Positions 17,301 through 26,540 are shown, counted from the first letter of the stretch. The stretch: 64,000 bases of DNA from Catellatospora sp. IY07-71 (GCF_018326265.1 NZ_AP023360.1:8305001-8369000); one strand, 5' to 3'. Notes: generated from the letters alone by a model not told the origin. Numbers and translations are program-made.

Positions 17301-17762
17301 TCAGGCGGCCGGAGCCGCAGCGGGCGCCGCGTCGGCAGCCGGAGCAGCGGGAGCCGCCGGAGCAGCCGCTGCGGGAGCAGCCGCGGCAGCCGGTGCGGCC
17401 GCGGCCGGAGCGCCGGTCGGGTCGACGGCGACCGCGGCAGCGACGGCCGGGGCGAGCGCGGGGCTGGCGGCCGCGGCGGCGACGACCGCGTTGGCGGCCG
17501 TGACCGGCCCGGCGGCGGCGACGCTGACCAGACTCGGGCTGTTGGCCGCGCCGATCGGGCCGGACCCGACCGACATCAGCACGGACAGCAGGGCGGCGCT
17601 GAACGCCAGCGACAGCGCGCCGCGCCAGTCGATCGCGGCGACGTCGACGCCGACGGCACCGCTGACCTGGCCCACGCCGAACGCGGCGATCAGCGCCTGG
17701 ACGAAGGTCTTGATGGCACGCTCGGCGGTGGCGATCCAGAACTGCTTGTTCAGCAGGTACAT
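17301..17762 (-). CDS. Phage r1t-type holin-like protein with Ala/Pro-rich tail
   Basis: 153 residues. The N-terminal 75 residues resemble the r1t-like holins of actinophages and their chromosomal relatives: MYLLNKQFWIATAERAIKTF, a first membrane helix (about 20-38), a Gly-rich link, IDWRGALSLAFSAAL, a second helix (about 48-66) and SVGSGPIGAANSPSL. From about residue 80 the protein becomes almost pure Ala with Pro, unlike phage holins, which end shortly after the second helix. AGGAG precedes the ATG. No lysin or phage structural genes are adjacent. It could be a domesticated pore, possibly for protein release during lysis or development (inference). Confidence 0.75.
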   Translation of the reverse strand: MYLLNKQFWIATAERAIKTFVQALIAAFGVGQVSGAVGVDVAAIDWRGALSLAFSAALLSVLMSVGSGPIGAANSPSLVSVAAAGPVTAANAVVAAAAASPALAPAVAAAVAVDPTGAPAAAAPAAAAAPAAAAPAAPAAPAADAAPAAAPAA

Positions 17763-17924
17763 CGGAGCTCTCCTGGAGATGAGGGGGACACCCGAGAAGC
17801 GACCCCGAGCTTAGACGCCTGTCGCTCTCCTGGCCTGTCCGCATGCTGACCGTCCGAAAGCCCAGCAAAATCTGGGTTACCTGGCGGTAACGCGAATCAC
17901 ACAGCATGCGTAGACTCCCGAAAC

Positions 17925-20471
17925 GTGAAACCCCCGCATCTTCTGCTCCGCCGCCTGCGTACCACCGCGCTCTGGCTGCTCGGCGTCGTGACGGTGCTCG
18001 CCGTCGTCGTCGCCGGCCTGGGTGTCTGGTCGGTGCGCCGCGCGTTCGCCGCCGTCGACGGCGAGCTGACCCTCGCCGGGTTGTCCGCCCCGGTCACGGT
18101 CCGTCGCGACGCCTACGGCATCCCCCAGCTCTACGCCAAGACCAGCGACGACCTGTACCGCGCCCAGGGTTACGTGCACGCCCAGGACCGGTTCTGGGAG
18201 ATGGACTTCCGCCGCCACGTGACCGCCGGCCGGGTGTCCGAGCTGTTCGGGCAGTCCCAGGTCGAGACGGACAAGTACCTGCGCACCATGGGCTGGCGCC
18301 GGGTCGCCGAGCAGGAGCTGGCGCTGCTGAAGCCGGAGTCGCAGCAGGCGCTGCGCGCGTACGCCGACGGCGTGAACGCCTGGCTGGCGGCCAACACGGA
18401 CGCCGAGGGCGACGGCTTCGCCTCCTCCGGCGCGCTGAGCCTGGAGTACTCCCTGCTGGGCCTGCAGAACTCGGGTTACGTGATCGAGCGCTGGACGCCC
18501 GTGGACAGCCTGGCCTGGCTCAAGGCGATGGCCTGGGACCTGCGCGGCAACATGGAGGCGGAGATCCGCCGGGCCGCGCTGCAGGCCGAGGGCCTGAGCA
18601 AGGAGCAGGTGGACCAGCTCTACCCGGCGTATCCGATGGACCGCAACCTGCCCATCGTGAACGGCGGCGTGATCGTCAACGGTGCCTTCGACGCCAAGGC
18701 CACGGCTCCCGCGCCCGCCCCGGCCGTGACCCCGCCGGCGCCCGCGCCGCTGTCCGCGACCGGCCTGCGCGACCTGGCCGACGGCCTGGCCAGGCTGCCC
18801 GGCCTGATGGGCAACGCCGACGGCGACGGCATCGGCTCGAACTCGTGGGTGATCAGCGGGAAGCTCACCGCCACGGGCAAGCCGATCCTGGCCAACGACC
18901 CGCACCTGAGCCCCAGCCAGCCGGGCATCTGGTACCAGATGGGCCTGCACTGCGAGTGCGGCGTGGAGGTCGCGGGCTTCAGCTTCTCCGGCGTGCCCGG
19001 CGTCGTCATCGGTCACAACGCGAAGATCGCCTGGGGCTTCACCAATCTGGACCCCGACGTCATCGACATGTACCTGGAGGAGGTCGACGGCGACAAGGTC
19101 AAGGCCGGCGACGGCTGGGAGCAGCTGACCACCCGCCAGGAGGTCATCAAGGTCGCGGGCGGCGCCGACGTCACCATCACGGTGCGCACCGGCCGCCACG
19201 GCCCGCTGCTGTCGGACGCCAGCGAGAGCCTGGCCAAGCTCGGCGGCAAGTACGCGATCGCGATGCGCTGGACCGCACTCGACGCCGGCCGTACGGCCGA
19301 CGCGCTGTTCGCGCTGAACAAGGCGGGGAACTGGACCGAGTTCCGGGCCGCCGCGGCGCAGTTCGAGGTGCCCGCGCAGAACATCGTCTACGCCGACGTC
19401 GAGGGCAACATCGGTTACCAGTCGCCGGGCCGCATCCCGATCCGCGGCGCGGGTGACGGCAAGTGGTTCGCACCGGGCTGGGACAGGGCGTACGACTGGA
19501 CGGGCTTCATCCCGTTCGAGGAGCTGCCCAGCGTGCTGAACCCGGACCGCGGCTACGTGGTGACCGCCAACCAGGCCGTGATCGGCGACCAGTACCAGCG
19601 GCACCTGACCGACGACTGGAGCTACGGCTACCGCAGCCAGCGCATCTACGACATGATCGGGGCCGCGGGCGGGAAGATCACCGTCGAGGACGTGCAGAAG
19701 CAGCAGTTCGACAACCGCAACGGGTTCGCCCCGACGCTGATCCCGGCCCTGCAGAAGGCGCCGCGCCCGGCCCTGTCGCAGGTCGAGAAGAACGCGGACG
19801 CGCTGCTGGTCGACTGGGACTACCAGCAGGGCGAGGACTCGGCCGCGGCCGCGTACTACAACGCGATCTGGAAGAACCTGCTCGGCCTGGCCTTCGACGA
19901 GCTGGGCGCGGACTACGCCGCGGACGGCGGGGACCGCTGGTTCGAGGTGGTGCGCGGCCTGCTGAACAAGCCGGACGACCGGTGGTGGGACGCCAAGGGC
20001 ACGCCCGCCGTGGAGCAGCGCGACGACATGCTCGCGCAGGCGATGTCGGCGGCGGTGAAGGAGCTGTCCGAGGCGCAGGGCGAGGACCCGAAGCAGTGGC
20101 GCTGGGGCGCGATGCACACGCTGACCCCGACCCACGCCACGTTCGGCGAATCCGGCATCGGCCCGATCGAGTGGCTGTTCAACCGAAACACGGTGGGCGT
20201 CTCCGGCGGCGACGCGATCGTCAACGCGACCGGCTGGAGCGCGGGCGAGGGTTACGAGGTCGACGCGGTGCCGTCCATGCGCATGATCGTGAACCTGGCG
20301 AACCTGGACGAGTCCCGGTGGATCCAGCTGACCGGCAACTCCGGCCACGCGTTCCACGAGAACTACGCCGACCAGTTCGAGCTGTGGCGGACGGGGCGTA
20401 CGCTGCCGTTCCGCTTCGCCAAGACGAGCATCGAGCAGGAGACCGAGGCGACGCTGACCCTCCAGCCCTGA
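17925..20471 (+). CDS. Penicillin acylase family protein (Ntn hydrolase)
   Basis: 848 residues from GTG, the usual precursor length. The N-terminal membrane helix (about 14-36) acts as signal or anchor. The alpha region carries DAYGIPQLYAKTSDDLYRAQGYVHAQDRFWEMD. The autocatalytic cleavage nucleophile is S305 in GIGSNSWVISG, giving a beta chain with N-terminal Ser. An Ala/Pro-rich linker (about 260-275) precedes the cleavage site. Family members hydrolyse beta-lactams, N-acyl-homoserine lactones or lipopeptide acyl chains; the substrate cannot be read from sequence. A family A hairpin follows 14 bases after the stop. Confidence 0.93.
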   Translation: MKPPHLLLRRLRTTALWLLGVVTVLAVVVAGLGVWSVRRAFAAVDGELTLAGLSAPVTVRRDAYGIPQLYAKTSDDLYRAQGYVHAQDRFWEMDFRRHVTAGRVSELFGQSQVETDKYLRTMGWRRVAEQELALLKPESQQALRAYADGVNAWLAANTDAEGDGFASSGALSLEYSLLGLQNSGYVIERWTPVDSLAWLKAMAWDLRGNMEAEIRRAALQAEGLSKEQVDQLYPAYPMDRNLPIVNGGVIVNGAFDAKATAPAPAPAVTPPAPAPLSATGLRDLADGLARLPGLMGNADGDGIGSNSWVISGKLTATGKPILANDPHLSPSQPGIWYQMGLHCECGVEVAGFSFSGVPGVVIGHNAKIAWGFTNLDPDVIDMYLEEVDGDKVKAGDGWEQLTTRQEVIKVAGGADVTITVRTGRHGPLLSDASESLAKLGGKYAIAMRWTALDAGRTADALFALNKAGNWTEFRAAAAQFEVPAQNIVYADVEGNIGYQSPGRIPIRGAGDGKWFAPGWDRAYDWTGFIPFEELPSVLNPDRGYVVTANQAVIGDQYQRHLTDDWSYGYRSQRIYDMIGAAGGKITVEDVQKQQFDNRNGFAPTLIPALQKAPRPALSQVEKNADALLVDWDYQQGEDSAAAAYYNAIWKNLLGLAFDELGADYAADGGDRWFEVVRGLLNKPDDRWWDAKGTPAVEQRDDMLAQAMSAAVKELSEAQGEDPKQWRWGAMHTLTPTHATFGESGIGPIEWLFNRNTVGVSGGDAIVNATGWSAGEGYEVDAVPSMRMIVNLANLDESRWIQLTGNSGHAFHENYADQFELWRTGRTLPFRFAKTSIEQETEATLTLQP

Positions 20472-20484
20472 CCAGGGCCCGGTT

Positions 20485-20532
20485 AGGAAGGGCACCTTCT
20501 ACATCGCAAAGCGATAAGAAGGTGCCCTTCCT
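20485..20532. repeat. Family A intergenic hairpin repeat, copy 4
   Basis: Same loop type as copy 1 (inner hairpin ATCGC-AAA-GCGAT), differing at one stem base (GGTGCCC instead of GGCGCCC, so it pairs fully). It lies between the convergent stops of the acylase and metallophosphoesterase genes. Confidence 0.87.
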
Positions 20533-20538
20533 TCTGCG

Positions 20539-21327
20539 TCAGGCGGGTTGCGGTGTGGCGAGCGGAATGACGAGACACGGCGCGCCCAGCGAGATCCCCG
20601 TGTCCACCGCCATCACGAGGCCCTCGGCATAGGTGATGGGCCCCTGGACGGCTGCGGGGGGCACGCCGAAGGTCTCCGGGATGGTGGAGTGACCGTGCAC
20701 GATCTGCCGCCCGCCGAGACGTTCCAGCAGCGTACGGGCGTTCGCCACGCCGTCGTTGTGCTCCAGGAACTCGAAGCGGCGGAACAGCAGCCGGGTGTTG
20801 CGGCCGAACGTGGCCGCGTCGCGCTCCTGCATGATCCGGCGCAGCGTCGCGTTGATCTCCGTGAGGTCGCCGCCGAACTCGAGGTAGGCCATCGTGTCGG
20901 CGTGCAGCAGCAAGTGATCGTCGACCAGTGCGATCGCGGGCAGGCCGGCCAGCCAGCCCGCCCGCTCCTCGTCGAGCCGGTCCAGGTCGTGCTCCTGGCC
21001 GCCGTTCAGCGCCCACACCTGGATGATCGTGCGCACCTCGGTGACCGGCGACTCCGGGATGAAGCGGCTGCCGTAGAGCAGCATGTCGTGATTGCCGATC
21101 ACGCAGCCGACCTCGCCGCCCGCCGCAGCCGCCTCCGCCTGCAGGCGCCGGATCAGATCGATCACGCCGATCCCGTCCGGCCCGCGATCGGTCAGATCAC
21201 CCAGGAACCACAGGCGCGCGGCACCGCCGCACCAGGCACCCGCCTCGTCCAGCAGGCCCGCCTCGCGCAGCGCTCCGGTCAGCGGCGCGAGGTGGCCGTG
21301 CACGTCACCGACCACGTACAGCGTCAC
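20539..21327 (-). CDS. Calcineurin-like metallophosphoesterase
   Basis: 262 residues. All five metallophosphoesterase blocks are visible: GDVHGH (7-12), GDLTDRG (43-49), GNHDM (78-82), HADTM and the final GRQIVHGHSTI. The PPP-like order and Asp/His pattern resemble diadenosine tetraphosphatase/serine-threonine phosphatase-like enzymes. It is cytoplasmic, with no signal peptide. Its substrate (protein phosphate, nucleotide or phosphodiester) is not evident. Confidence 0.92.
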   Translation of the reverse strand: MTLYVVGDVHGHLAPLTGALREAGLLDEAGAWCGGAARLWFLGDLTDRGPDGIGVIDLIRRLQAEAAAAGGEVGCVIGNHDMLLYGSRFIPESPVTEVRTIIQVWALNGGQEHDLDRLDEERAGWLAGLPAIALVDDHLLLHADTMAYLEFGGDLTEINATLRRIMQERDAATFGRNTRLLFRRFEFLEHNDGVANARTLLERLGGRQIVHGHSTIPETFGVPPAAVQGPITYAEGLVMAVDTGISLGAPCLVIPLATPQPA

Positions 21328-21403
21328 GCGATCACCCTAGAGCAAGAACATCGGAAGTCCAGGGCCACGCCGCCCGCAGGCGGCGTGCCGATTGAACGAG
21401 CGC

Positions 21404-21847
21404 TCAGGCGCTTGCCGTCTCGTCGCCCCGCGTGCCCGGCCCGGCCGCGCGCCGCGCCGGGACGCCGGCCACCGCCGCCACCGCCAGCAGCACCGCCGGA
21501 ACGGCGAACCAGAGTCCGATGCCGAGACCGAGCAGCAGGCTCCAGCCCAGCAGGACCAGCGCCCCGGCCGCCGTGGTGACGCCGACGGCGCGCCCGGCCA
21601 GGTCCGCGAGGAGGGGGCACAACGCGGCCACCACGGGCACGCCCAGCAGGTAGCCGGCGGCGGCGCCGCTGTCCTCGATCGTGAAGGGCAGCAGCGCGAC
21701 GGCGATGCCGACGGCGGCAGCGGCCGCCAGCAGCCGCAACACCCGCCCGACGGCATCCGGGGCCGCACGGTGCCTGCTGAAGTGGCGCAACGCGGCGGCG
21801 CCCAGGAACAGCGCGACGGTGACGCCTGCAATCGTGGCCATGTTCAC
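21404..21847 (-). CDS. Small polytopic membrane protein, unknown
   Basis: 147 residues from GTG at 21847, chosen because GAAGGAG lies seven bases upstream; an ATG two codons later is an alternative. Four hydrophobic segments (about 3-18, 33-52, 63-86 and 93-127, the last possibly double) with an Arg-rich first loop and a hydrophilic tail. Not recognised. It sits 44 bases after the glnE stop on the same strand and may be the last gene of a glnE unit. Confidence 0.65.
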   Translation of the reverse strand: MNMATIAGVTVALFLGAAALRHFSRHRAAPDAVGRVLRLLAAAAAVGIAVALLPFTIEDSGAAAGYLLGVPVVAALCPLLADLAGRAVGVTTAAGALVLLGWSLLLGLGIGLWFAVPAVLLAVAAVAGVPARRAAGPGTRGDETASA

Positions 21848-21891
21848 TCGGCGGCTCCTTCGTCGTGCGGACTTCGGGGGCACCGCGCACG

Positions 21892-24867
21892 CTACGCCAG
21901 GAACAGTCGTTCCACGGCGGCGCGGGCGCGGCGGGTGGTCTTGAGATACTCGTCCAGGAACTCGCCGGGGTCGCCGGCGGTCAGCATCCGGGCGACGCCC
22001 GCCAGCTCGACGCCGTGCCGGGGCAGCTGGTCGGCGGCCCGGCCGCGGATCAGGGTGAGCGCGTTGCGCACCCGCGAGCACAGCGTCCACGCCGCGGCCA
22101 GCACCTCGGCGTCCTCGACGGACACCAGCTCGGCCGCGTGGGCGGCGGCCAGCGCGTCGAGCGTACGCGGCGTACGCAGGCCGGCCACCTCGTGGCCGTG
22201 CCGCAGCTGCCACAGCTGCACCGTCCACTCGACGTCGGCGATGCCGCCCCGGCCGAGCTTGGTATGGGTGAGCGGATCCGCGCCGCGGGGCAGCCGCTCG
22301 TTCTCCACCCGTGCCTTGATCCGCCGGATCTCGGTGATCTGCTCCCGGCGCAGCCCGTCCAGCGGGTAACGCACCGGGTCGATCAGCGCGATGAAGTCGG
22401 CGGCGAGGTCCGGGTCGCCGGCCACGGGCCGGGCCCGCAGCAGCGCCTGCGCCTCCCACACCTGCGACCAGGTCGCGTAGTAGCGCTGGTAGGCGGCGAG
22501 GCTGCGGACCAGCGGCCCCTGCCGCCCCTCCGGGCGCAGGTCGGCGTCGATGCCCAGCGGCGGGTCGGGCGCCGGGGCGGACAGCAGCGTGCGCAGCTGC
22601 TCGGCGACGGCCAGCGCGGCCCCGTTGGCCTCGTCGTCCTTCATGCCCGAGGCGGGCTGGTAGACGAACAGCACGTCGGCGTCGCTGGGGTAGCTCAGCT
22701 CCGCCCCGCCGAGGCGGCCCATGCCGATCACCGCGAAGCGCAGCTCGTCCGGGACACCCGCGGCCTGCCGGGCCACCGCCAGCGCGGCCGCGATCGTGGC
22801 GTCGGTGAGATCGGCCAGCCCCTGCCCCACCCCGGTGATGTCGACGGTCTTGCCCGGGGCCAGCTCGCCCGCGCCGCTGAGCAGGTCGGCGCTGCCGATG
22901 CGGAACAGCTCGCGCCGCCGCATCGCGCGCACCGCCGCCACGGCGGCCCGCGGGTCGGCGTGCCGGGCCGCGGCCGCGGCCGTGCCCTCCAGCAGCGACT
23001 GCCGGGCGCGCAGGCTCAGCTCGCCCTCGTCGGCCAGCAGCCGCAGCGCCTCCGGGTCGCGGGTCAGCAGCTCGGTCAGGTAGCGCGAGCTGTCCAGCAC
23101 CCGGGCCAGCCGCAGCGCCACCGGCCCCTCGTCGCGCAGCAGCCGCAGGTACCACGGCGTGCTGCCGAGGGTGTCGGAGACCTGCCGGTAGGCCAGCAGC
23201 CCGGCGTCCGGGGCGGGCGCGTCGGCGAACTCGGCCAGCAGCACCGGCAGCAGCGTGCGCTGGATCGCGGCGGTGCGGGACACGCCCGTGGTGAGCGCCT
23301 CCAGGTGCCGCAGCGCACCGGCCGGATCGGCGTAACCGAGCAGCTCCAGGCGTTTGCGGGCGGCGTCGGGGCGCAGCGACAGGCCGTCGGCGGGCACCCG
23401 CGCCACGGCCGCCAGCAGGGGGCGGTAGAGCAGTTTGGCGTGCAGGCGGCGTACCTCTGCGGCGTGGGTGACCCAGTCGGCGCGGAAGGCGGCGATGGGG
23501 TCCAGTCCCGCGCCCTCGCGGCCCCGGCCCGTGCCGAGCGCGGGCTCCTCCCGCTTGTAGTTCATGGCGCGGGCCAGCCAGCGCAGCGCCGCGGTGCCCG
23601 CGCCACCGTCGTCGGCGGGCACGGTGTGGGTACGCCGCAGCCGCTGCAGCTGCAGCCGGTGCTCGACGTTGCGCAGGAAGCGGTACGCGGCGCTGAGCGC
23701 CTCACCGTCGCCGCGCCCCACGTAACCGCCCTCGACCAGCGCGCGCAGCGCCCTGAGCGAGTTGCCCGAGCGCAGCGTCTCGTCGCCCCGGCCGTGCACG
23801 AGCTGGAGCAGCTGCACCGCGAACTCGATGTCGCGCAGGCCGCCCGGCCCGCGCTTGATCTCCCGGTCCAGCTCGGCGCGCGGCACCTGCTCGATGATGC
23901 GCCGGCGCATGGCCCGGACGTCCTCGACCGCCTCCGGCCGCTCGGCGGCGTGCCAGATCAGCGGTTGCAGCGCGGCCAGCCAGGCCTTGCCCAGGCTCGC
24001 GTCACCGGCCACCGGCCGTGCTTTGAGCAGCGCCTGGAACTCCCAGGTCCGGGCCCAGCGTTTGTAGTAGACGAGGTGGCTGGCCAGCGTACGCACCAGC
24101 GGCCCGCGCCCGCCCTCGGGCCGCAGCGCGGCGTCCACCGGCCAGGCCACCTGCCCGCAGATCTCCATCAGCGCGGCGGCGACGGTGGTGCCCGCGGCGA
24201 GGTCCTCGTCCTCGGCCGCGACGAAGATGACGTCCACGTCGGACACGTAGTTCAGCTCGTCCCCGCCGCACTTGCCCATCGCGATCACGGCCAGCCGCGG
24301 CCGCTCCGACCCCACCCGGCCCAGCGCGATCCGGTACGCCGCCCGCAGCGTCGCGTCGGCGAGCGCGGTCACCTCGGCCATCGTCGCCTCGACATCAGCG
24401 CCGTCGGCCAGGTCCGCAGCGGCGATCCGCAGCAGTCCCCGCTGGTAGCCGGCCCGCAGCGAGGGCACGTCGGCCAGCCCGCTGTGCACCTCGTAGCGCG
24501 GCGGCACGGTGCGGGTCAGCACCTGCCACTGCCCCGCCTGCGCGGCGAGCTGGTCGCCCAGCGCCGACGAGGCACCGAGCACGGTGAGCAGCCGGATCCG
24601 CAGGTCCTCGTCGGCGCCCAGCCGCTCGACGACGCCCTTGCCGTCGCCCTTCTCCCGCTCGGCGATGCGGTGCAGCTGGCGCAGCGCGAGGTCCGGGTCG
24701 GCGGCCCGGCCGAGCTGCTCCAGGATGAGCGCGCTCTCCTCGTCGACCGGCCGCTGCGCGACCGCGTCCCACAGGTGCAGCCCGCTCGCACCCAGCAGCA
24801 CCGCCGGGTCGGGGCCCGTCGACGACAGCGTGAAGCCGTACCGTGCCAGCCGCCCGATTCCCGCCAC
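21892..24867 (-). CDS. glnE: Bifunctional glutamine synthetase adenylyltransferase/deadenylase
   Basis: 991 residues, full length. It adenylylates and deadenylylates the GlnA tyrosine (Y405 of glnA in this window) according to nitrogen status. Two nucleotidyltransferase domains are visible: GGDELNYVSDVDVIFV (201-216) in the N-terminal half and GGAELSYPSDADVLFV in the C-terminal half, each followed by its RPEGGRGPLVR or RPEGRQGPLVRSL motif and helical HD-like GlnD-type domains. Both active-site Asp pairs are intact. It lies about 4.8 kb downstream of glnA, on the opposite strand. Confidence 0.97.
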   Translation of the reverse strand: MAGIGRLARYGFTLSSTGPDPAVLLGASGLHLWDAVAQRPVDEESALILEQLGRAADPDLALRQLHRIAEREKGDGKGVVERLGADEDLRIRLLTVLGASSALGDQLAAQAGQWQVLTRTVPPRYEVHSGLADVPSLRAGYQRGLLRIAAADLADGADVEATMAEVTALADATLRAAYRIALGRVGSERPRLAVIAMGKCGGDELNYVSDVDVIFVAAEDEDLAAGTTVAAALMEICGQVAWPVDAALRPEGGRGPLVRTLASHLVYYKRWARTWEFQALLKARPVAGDASLGKAWLAALQPLIWHAAERPEAVEDVRAMRRRIIEQVPRAELDREIKRGPGGLRDIEFAVQLLQLVHGRGDETLRSGNSLRALRALVEGGYVGRGDGEALSAAYRFLRNVEHRLQLQRLRRTHTVPADDGGAGTAALRWLARAMNYKREEPALGTGRGREGAGLDPIAAFRADWVTHAAEVRRLHAKLLYRPLLAAVARVPADGLSLRPDAARKRLELLGYADPAGALRHLEALTTGVSRTAAIQRTLLPVLLAEFADAPAPDAGLLAYRQVSDTLGSTPWYLRLLRDEGPVALRLARVLDSSRYLTELLTRDPEALRLLADEGELSLRARQSLLEGTAAAAARHADPRAAVAAVRAMRRRELFRIGSADLLSGAGELAPGKTVDITGVGQGLADLTDATIAAALAVARQAAGVPDELRFAVIGMGRLGGAELSYPSDADVLFVYQPASGMKDDEANGAALAVAEQLRTLLSAPAPDPPLGIDADLRPEGRQGPLVRSLAAYQRYYATWSQVWEAQALLRARPVAGDPDLAADFIALIDPVRYPLDGLRREQITEIRRIKARVENERLPRGADPLTHTKLGRGGIADVEWTVQLWQLRHGHEVAGLRTPRTLDALAAAHAAELVSVEDAEVLAAAWTLCSRVRNALTLIRGRAADQLPRHGVELAGVARMLTAGDPGEFLDEYLKTTRRARAAVERLFLA

Positions 24868-24920
24868 CCGCCCAGATTATCGGCGCGCCACCCCCACGGC
24901 ACCACGCACCGCCCGACGAA

Positions 24921-24970
24921 AGGAAGGGCACCTTCCGATCGTTTTCCGTAGATGAAGGTGCCCTTCTTGA
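24921..24970. repeat. Family A intergenic hairpin repeat, copy 5
   Basis: GAAGGGCACCTTC and GAAGGTGCCCTTC pair around a variant loop (GATCGTTTTCCGTAGAT). It lies between the glnE start and the stop of the DUF4166 gene, that is at the 3' end of the minus-strand DUF4166 unit. Confidence 0.83.
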
Positions 24971-24990
24971 CGTGTGGGCCGCCGCGCAGG

Positions 24991-25671
24991 TCAGTCGCGG
25001 CGCGTCTCGCGGACCGGGCGTACGGAGGCGGGGGCCTGGGCCTGATCGGCGGTCAGGTACGCGGCCGTGAAGCTGCCCCGGTAGCCGAAGAGCGGGCCGA
25101 ACCGGTCGTTGGCCACGGTCACCTTGATCCGGAAGCAGCGCGCCTGCTCGTCGTACCACTCGTGCACGTTCGCGGTGCCGGACAGCGCCAGCGGCAGCCG
25201 GGCGCCGAGCAGCCCCTCGTAGAAGCGCTGGCTGCCGGTGCGGATGTGCAGGCCGCCGGAGCCGTCCACGCTCAGGTCGAGATCGACGGCGAGGTGCTGG
25301 TGGGTGCCGAGGTAGTCGATGACCCGGCCGCGCAGCGGGCTGTAGATCATCGTCGCGTCGAAGCGGCGCCGCACCCCGGGCAGCGCGAACGTGCGCACGA
25401 AGGTGACCGTCTCCCGGCCGTACCCGTCCTGGTAGGCGTAGTTCTCGATGGTGAACGGGATGTCGCGGCCGCGCTCCGGGAACAGGATGTTCCGCGTGGC
25501 GCCCAGGTGCAGGAACGGCACCGTGAACGCGCGCCCGCGCCAGATCTCGTCCATCACCCCGGTGCCGATGCACGCGGTCCGGTCGGTGCTGGCGAAGCCG
25601 AAACGGCGCCGCAGCTCGGGGTGCAGCCGGTCGAACTCGGCACCGAGCGCGCGCTGGAAGATCGAGGTCAT
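24991..25671 (-). CDS. DUF4166 domain-containing protein
   Basis: 226 residues. The sequence has the DUF4166 pattern: MTSIFQRALGAEFDRLHPEL, CIGTGVMDEIWRG, then long beta-rich stretches such as FTIENYAYQDGYGRETVTFVRTF (split in the middle by the YQD motif) and ending RFGPLFGYRGSFTAAY. No signal peptide or membrane helix. The fold may bind a lipid-like ligand, but no function is established. Its ATG overlaps the upstream SRPBCC gene's stop (ATGA), so the two are translationally coupled and share the TetR-type operators at 26413-26461. Confidence 0.88.
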   Translation of the reverse strand: MTSIFQRALGAEFDRLHPELRRRFGFASTDRTACIGTGVMDEIWRGRAFTVPFLHLGATRNILFPERGRDIPFTIENYAYQDGYGRETVTFVRTFALPGVRRRFDATMIYSPLRGRVIDYLGTHQHLAVDLDLSVDGSGGLHIRTGSQRFYEGLLGARLPLALSGTANVHEWYDEQARCFRIKVTVANDRFGPLFGYRGSFTAAYLTADQAQAPASVRPVRETRRD

Positions 25672-26393
25672 GGTGTCTCCAGGAGGGTGAGGGCGGTGGG
25701 CGCGGTGGCGGCCACGCGGTCAGGGGGCCGGCGCAGGCAGCGGCGCGCGGCGGGGGTGCCGGGAAGCGGCGGGACGAGCGCGAGCAGGCACCCGGTGAGC
25801 ACCGCCGCGAACACCGCGACTTCCGCGCTCGCACCGGTTGCCGCGACTGCGGCCGCGGTCAGGGTCACCACCGCTCGTGCGGCCGCTTCGCCGAGCGCGT
25901 GCCACAGCGCCCGGCGGGGCGTGATGCCCCGCTCCAGCCAGAGCCGCAGCCGGTCGAAGGACCAGGCCGTGAGCCAGCCGAACAGCGGGCGGAAGGCCAG
26001 GTCGGCGAGCGGCCCGAGACGGCCCCAGCCGGGGGTGTAGTCGTATCCGGTGAGAAAGCGCACGCCGGACGGGGTGGGCACGTAGCGCCACCAGCCCGCG
26101 CCGTGCCGGATCAGGGTCAGCGGGTGGCCGGAGGCGAAGCGCAACGCGCTGGTGCGGGTGCCGTCGGGGCGGCGGCGCTCCCCCGCGAACACGCCGGTCC
26201 CGCCGATCGTCAGGCCGGGCAGCACCCGGGTGGCGTACCGGAAGCGCCGCGGCGTGCCCGGCACCTCCGGCAGGTAGCGGATCTCGCTGAAGCGGGCGTC
26301 CCAGCGCTCGTGCCGCGCCGGATCCTGCGATGCCGTCCACACCGTGTCGAGGTCGGCACGGATCGTCGTCTCGATGTACAGCAAGCGGCCCAC
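25668..26393 (-). CDS. SRPBCC (polyketide cyclase-like) protein with C-terminal membrane segments
   Basis: 241 residues. The N-terminal ~150 residues are a START/SRPBCC ligand-binding fold (YIETTIRADLDTVWTASQDPARHERWD; GGTGVFAGERR; GVRFLTGYDYTPGWG). The C-terminal ~80 residues contain two hydrophobic segments (about 170-190 and 192-215), which would anchor the domain to the membrane. It is the first gene of a two-gene unit with DUF4166. The paired operators just upstream match those before the TetR gene, so the unit is probably repressed by that regulator until a hydrophobic ligand appears (inference). Confidence 0.85.
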   Translation of the reverse strand: MGRLLYIETTIRADLDTVWTASQDPARHERWDARFSEIRYLPEVPGTPRRFRYATRVLPGLTIGGTGVFAGERRRPDGTRTSALRFASGHPLTLIRHGAGWWRYVPTPSGVRFLTGYDYTPGWGRLGPLADLAFRPLFGWLTAWSFDRLRLWLERGITPRRALWHALGEAAARAVVTLTAAAVAATGASAEVAVFAAVLTGCLLALVPPLPGTPAARRCLRRPPDRVAATAPTALTLLETP

Positions 26394-26412
26394 CCCGGCC
26401 TCCGTCCAGATT

Positions 26413-26461
26413 TTGAGCGTTCGCTCAAGACAGAGGCTAGCAGATTTGAGCGATTGCTCAA
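26413..26461. promoter_or_regulatory. Promoter with two TetR-type operators, SRPBCC-DUF4166 unit
   Basis: TTGAGCGTTCGCTCAA (26413-26428) and TTGAGCGATTGCTCAA (26446-26461) lie 33 bases apart centre to centre. On the minus strand the distal operator supplies a -35 like TTGAGC and, 16 bases on, TAGCCT fits a -10. The proximal operator covers the transcription start. The same architecture occurs at 28207-28256. Confidence 0.75.
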
Positions 26462-26477
26462 GTAGTGATGTTCGTGC

Positions 26478-26516
26478 AGCAAGAAGGCCCCGCCCACCCG
26501 GCGAACCGGTCGGGGC
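26478..26516 (-). terminator. Hairpin terminator of the glutamine amidotransferase gene
   Basis: On the minus strand GCCCCGACCGG-TTCG-CCGGGTGGGCGGGGC forms a stem with a TTCG loop, followed by CTTCTTGC. It starts about 25 bases after the gene's stop. The operators of the divergent-side unit begin just beyond it. Confidence 0.65.
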
Positions 26517-26540
26517 GAGGCCTGCGCCTGCGTTACGAGG

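Noticed and set aside
17877-20495. 872-codon minus-strand open frame
   Set aside because: Antisense to the penicillin acylase gene; no family motifs, composition of a shadow frame.
21865-24951. 1028-codon plus-strand open frame
   Set aside because: Antisense to glnE, whose two nucleotidyltransferase motifs are unmistakable.
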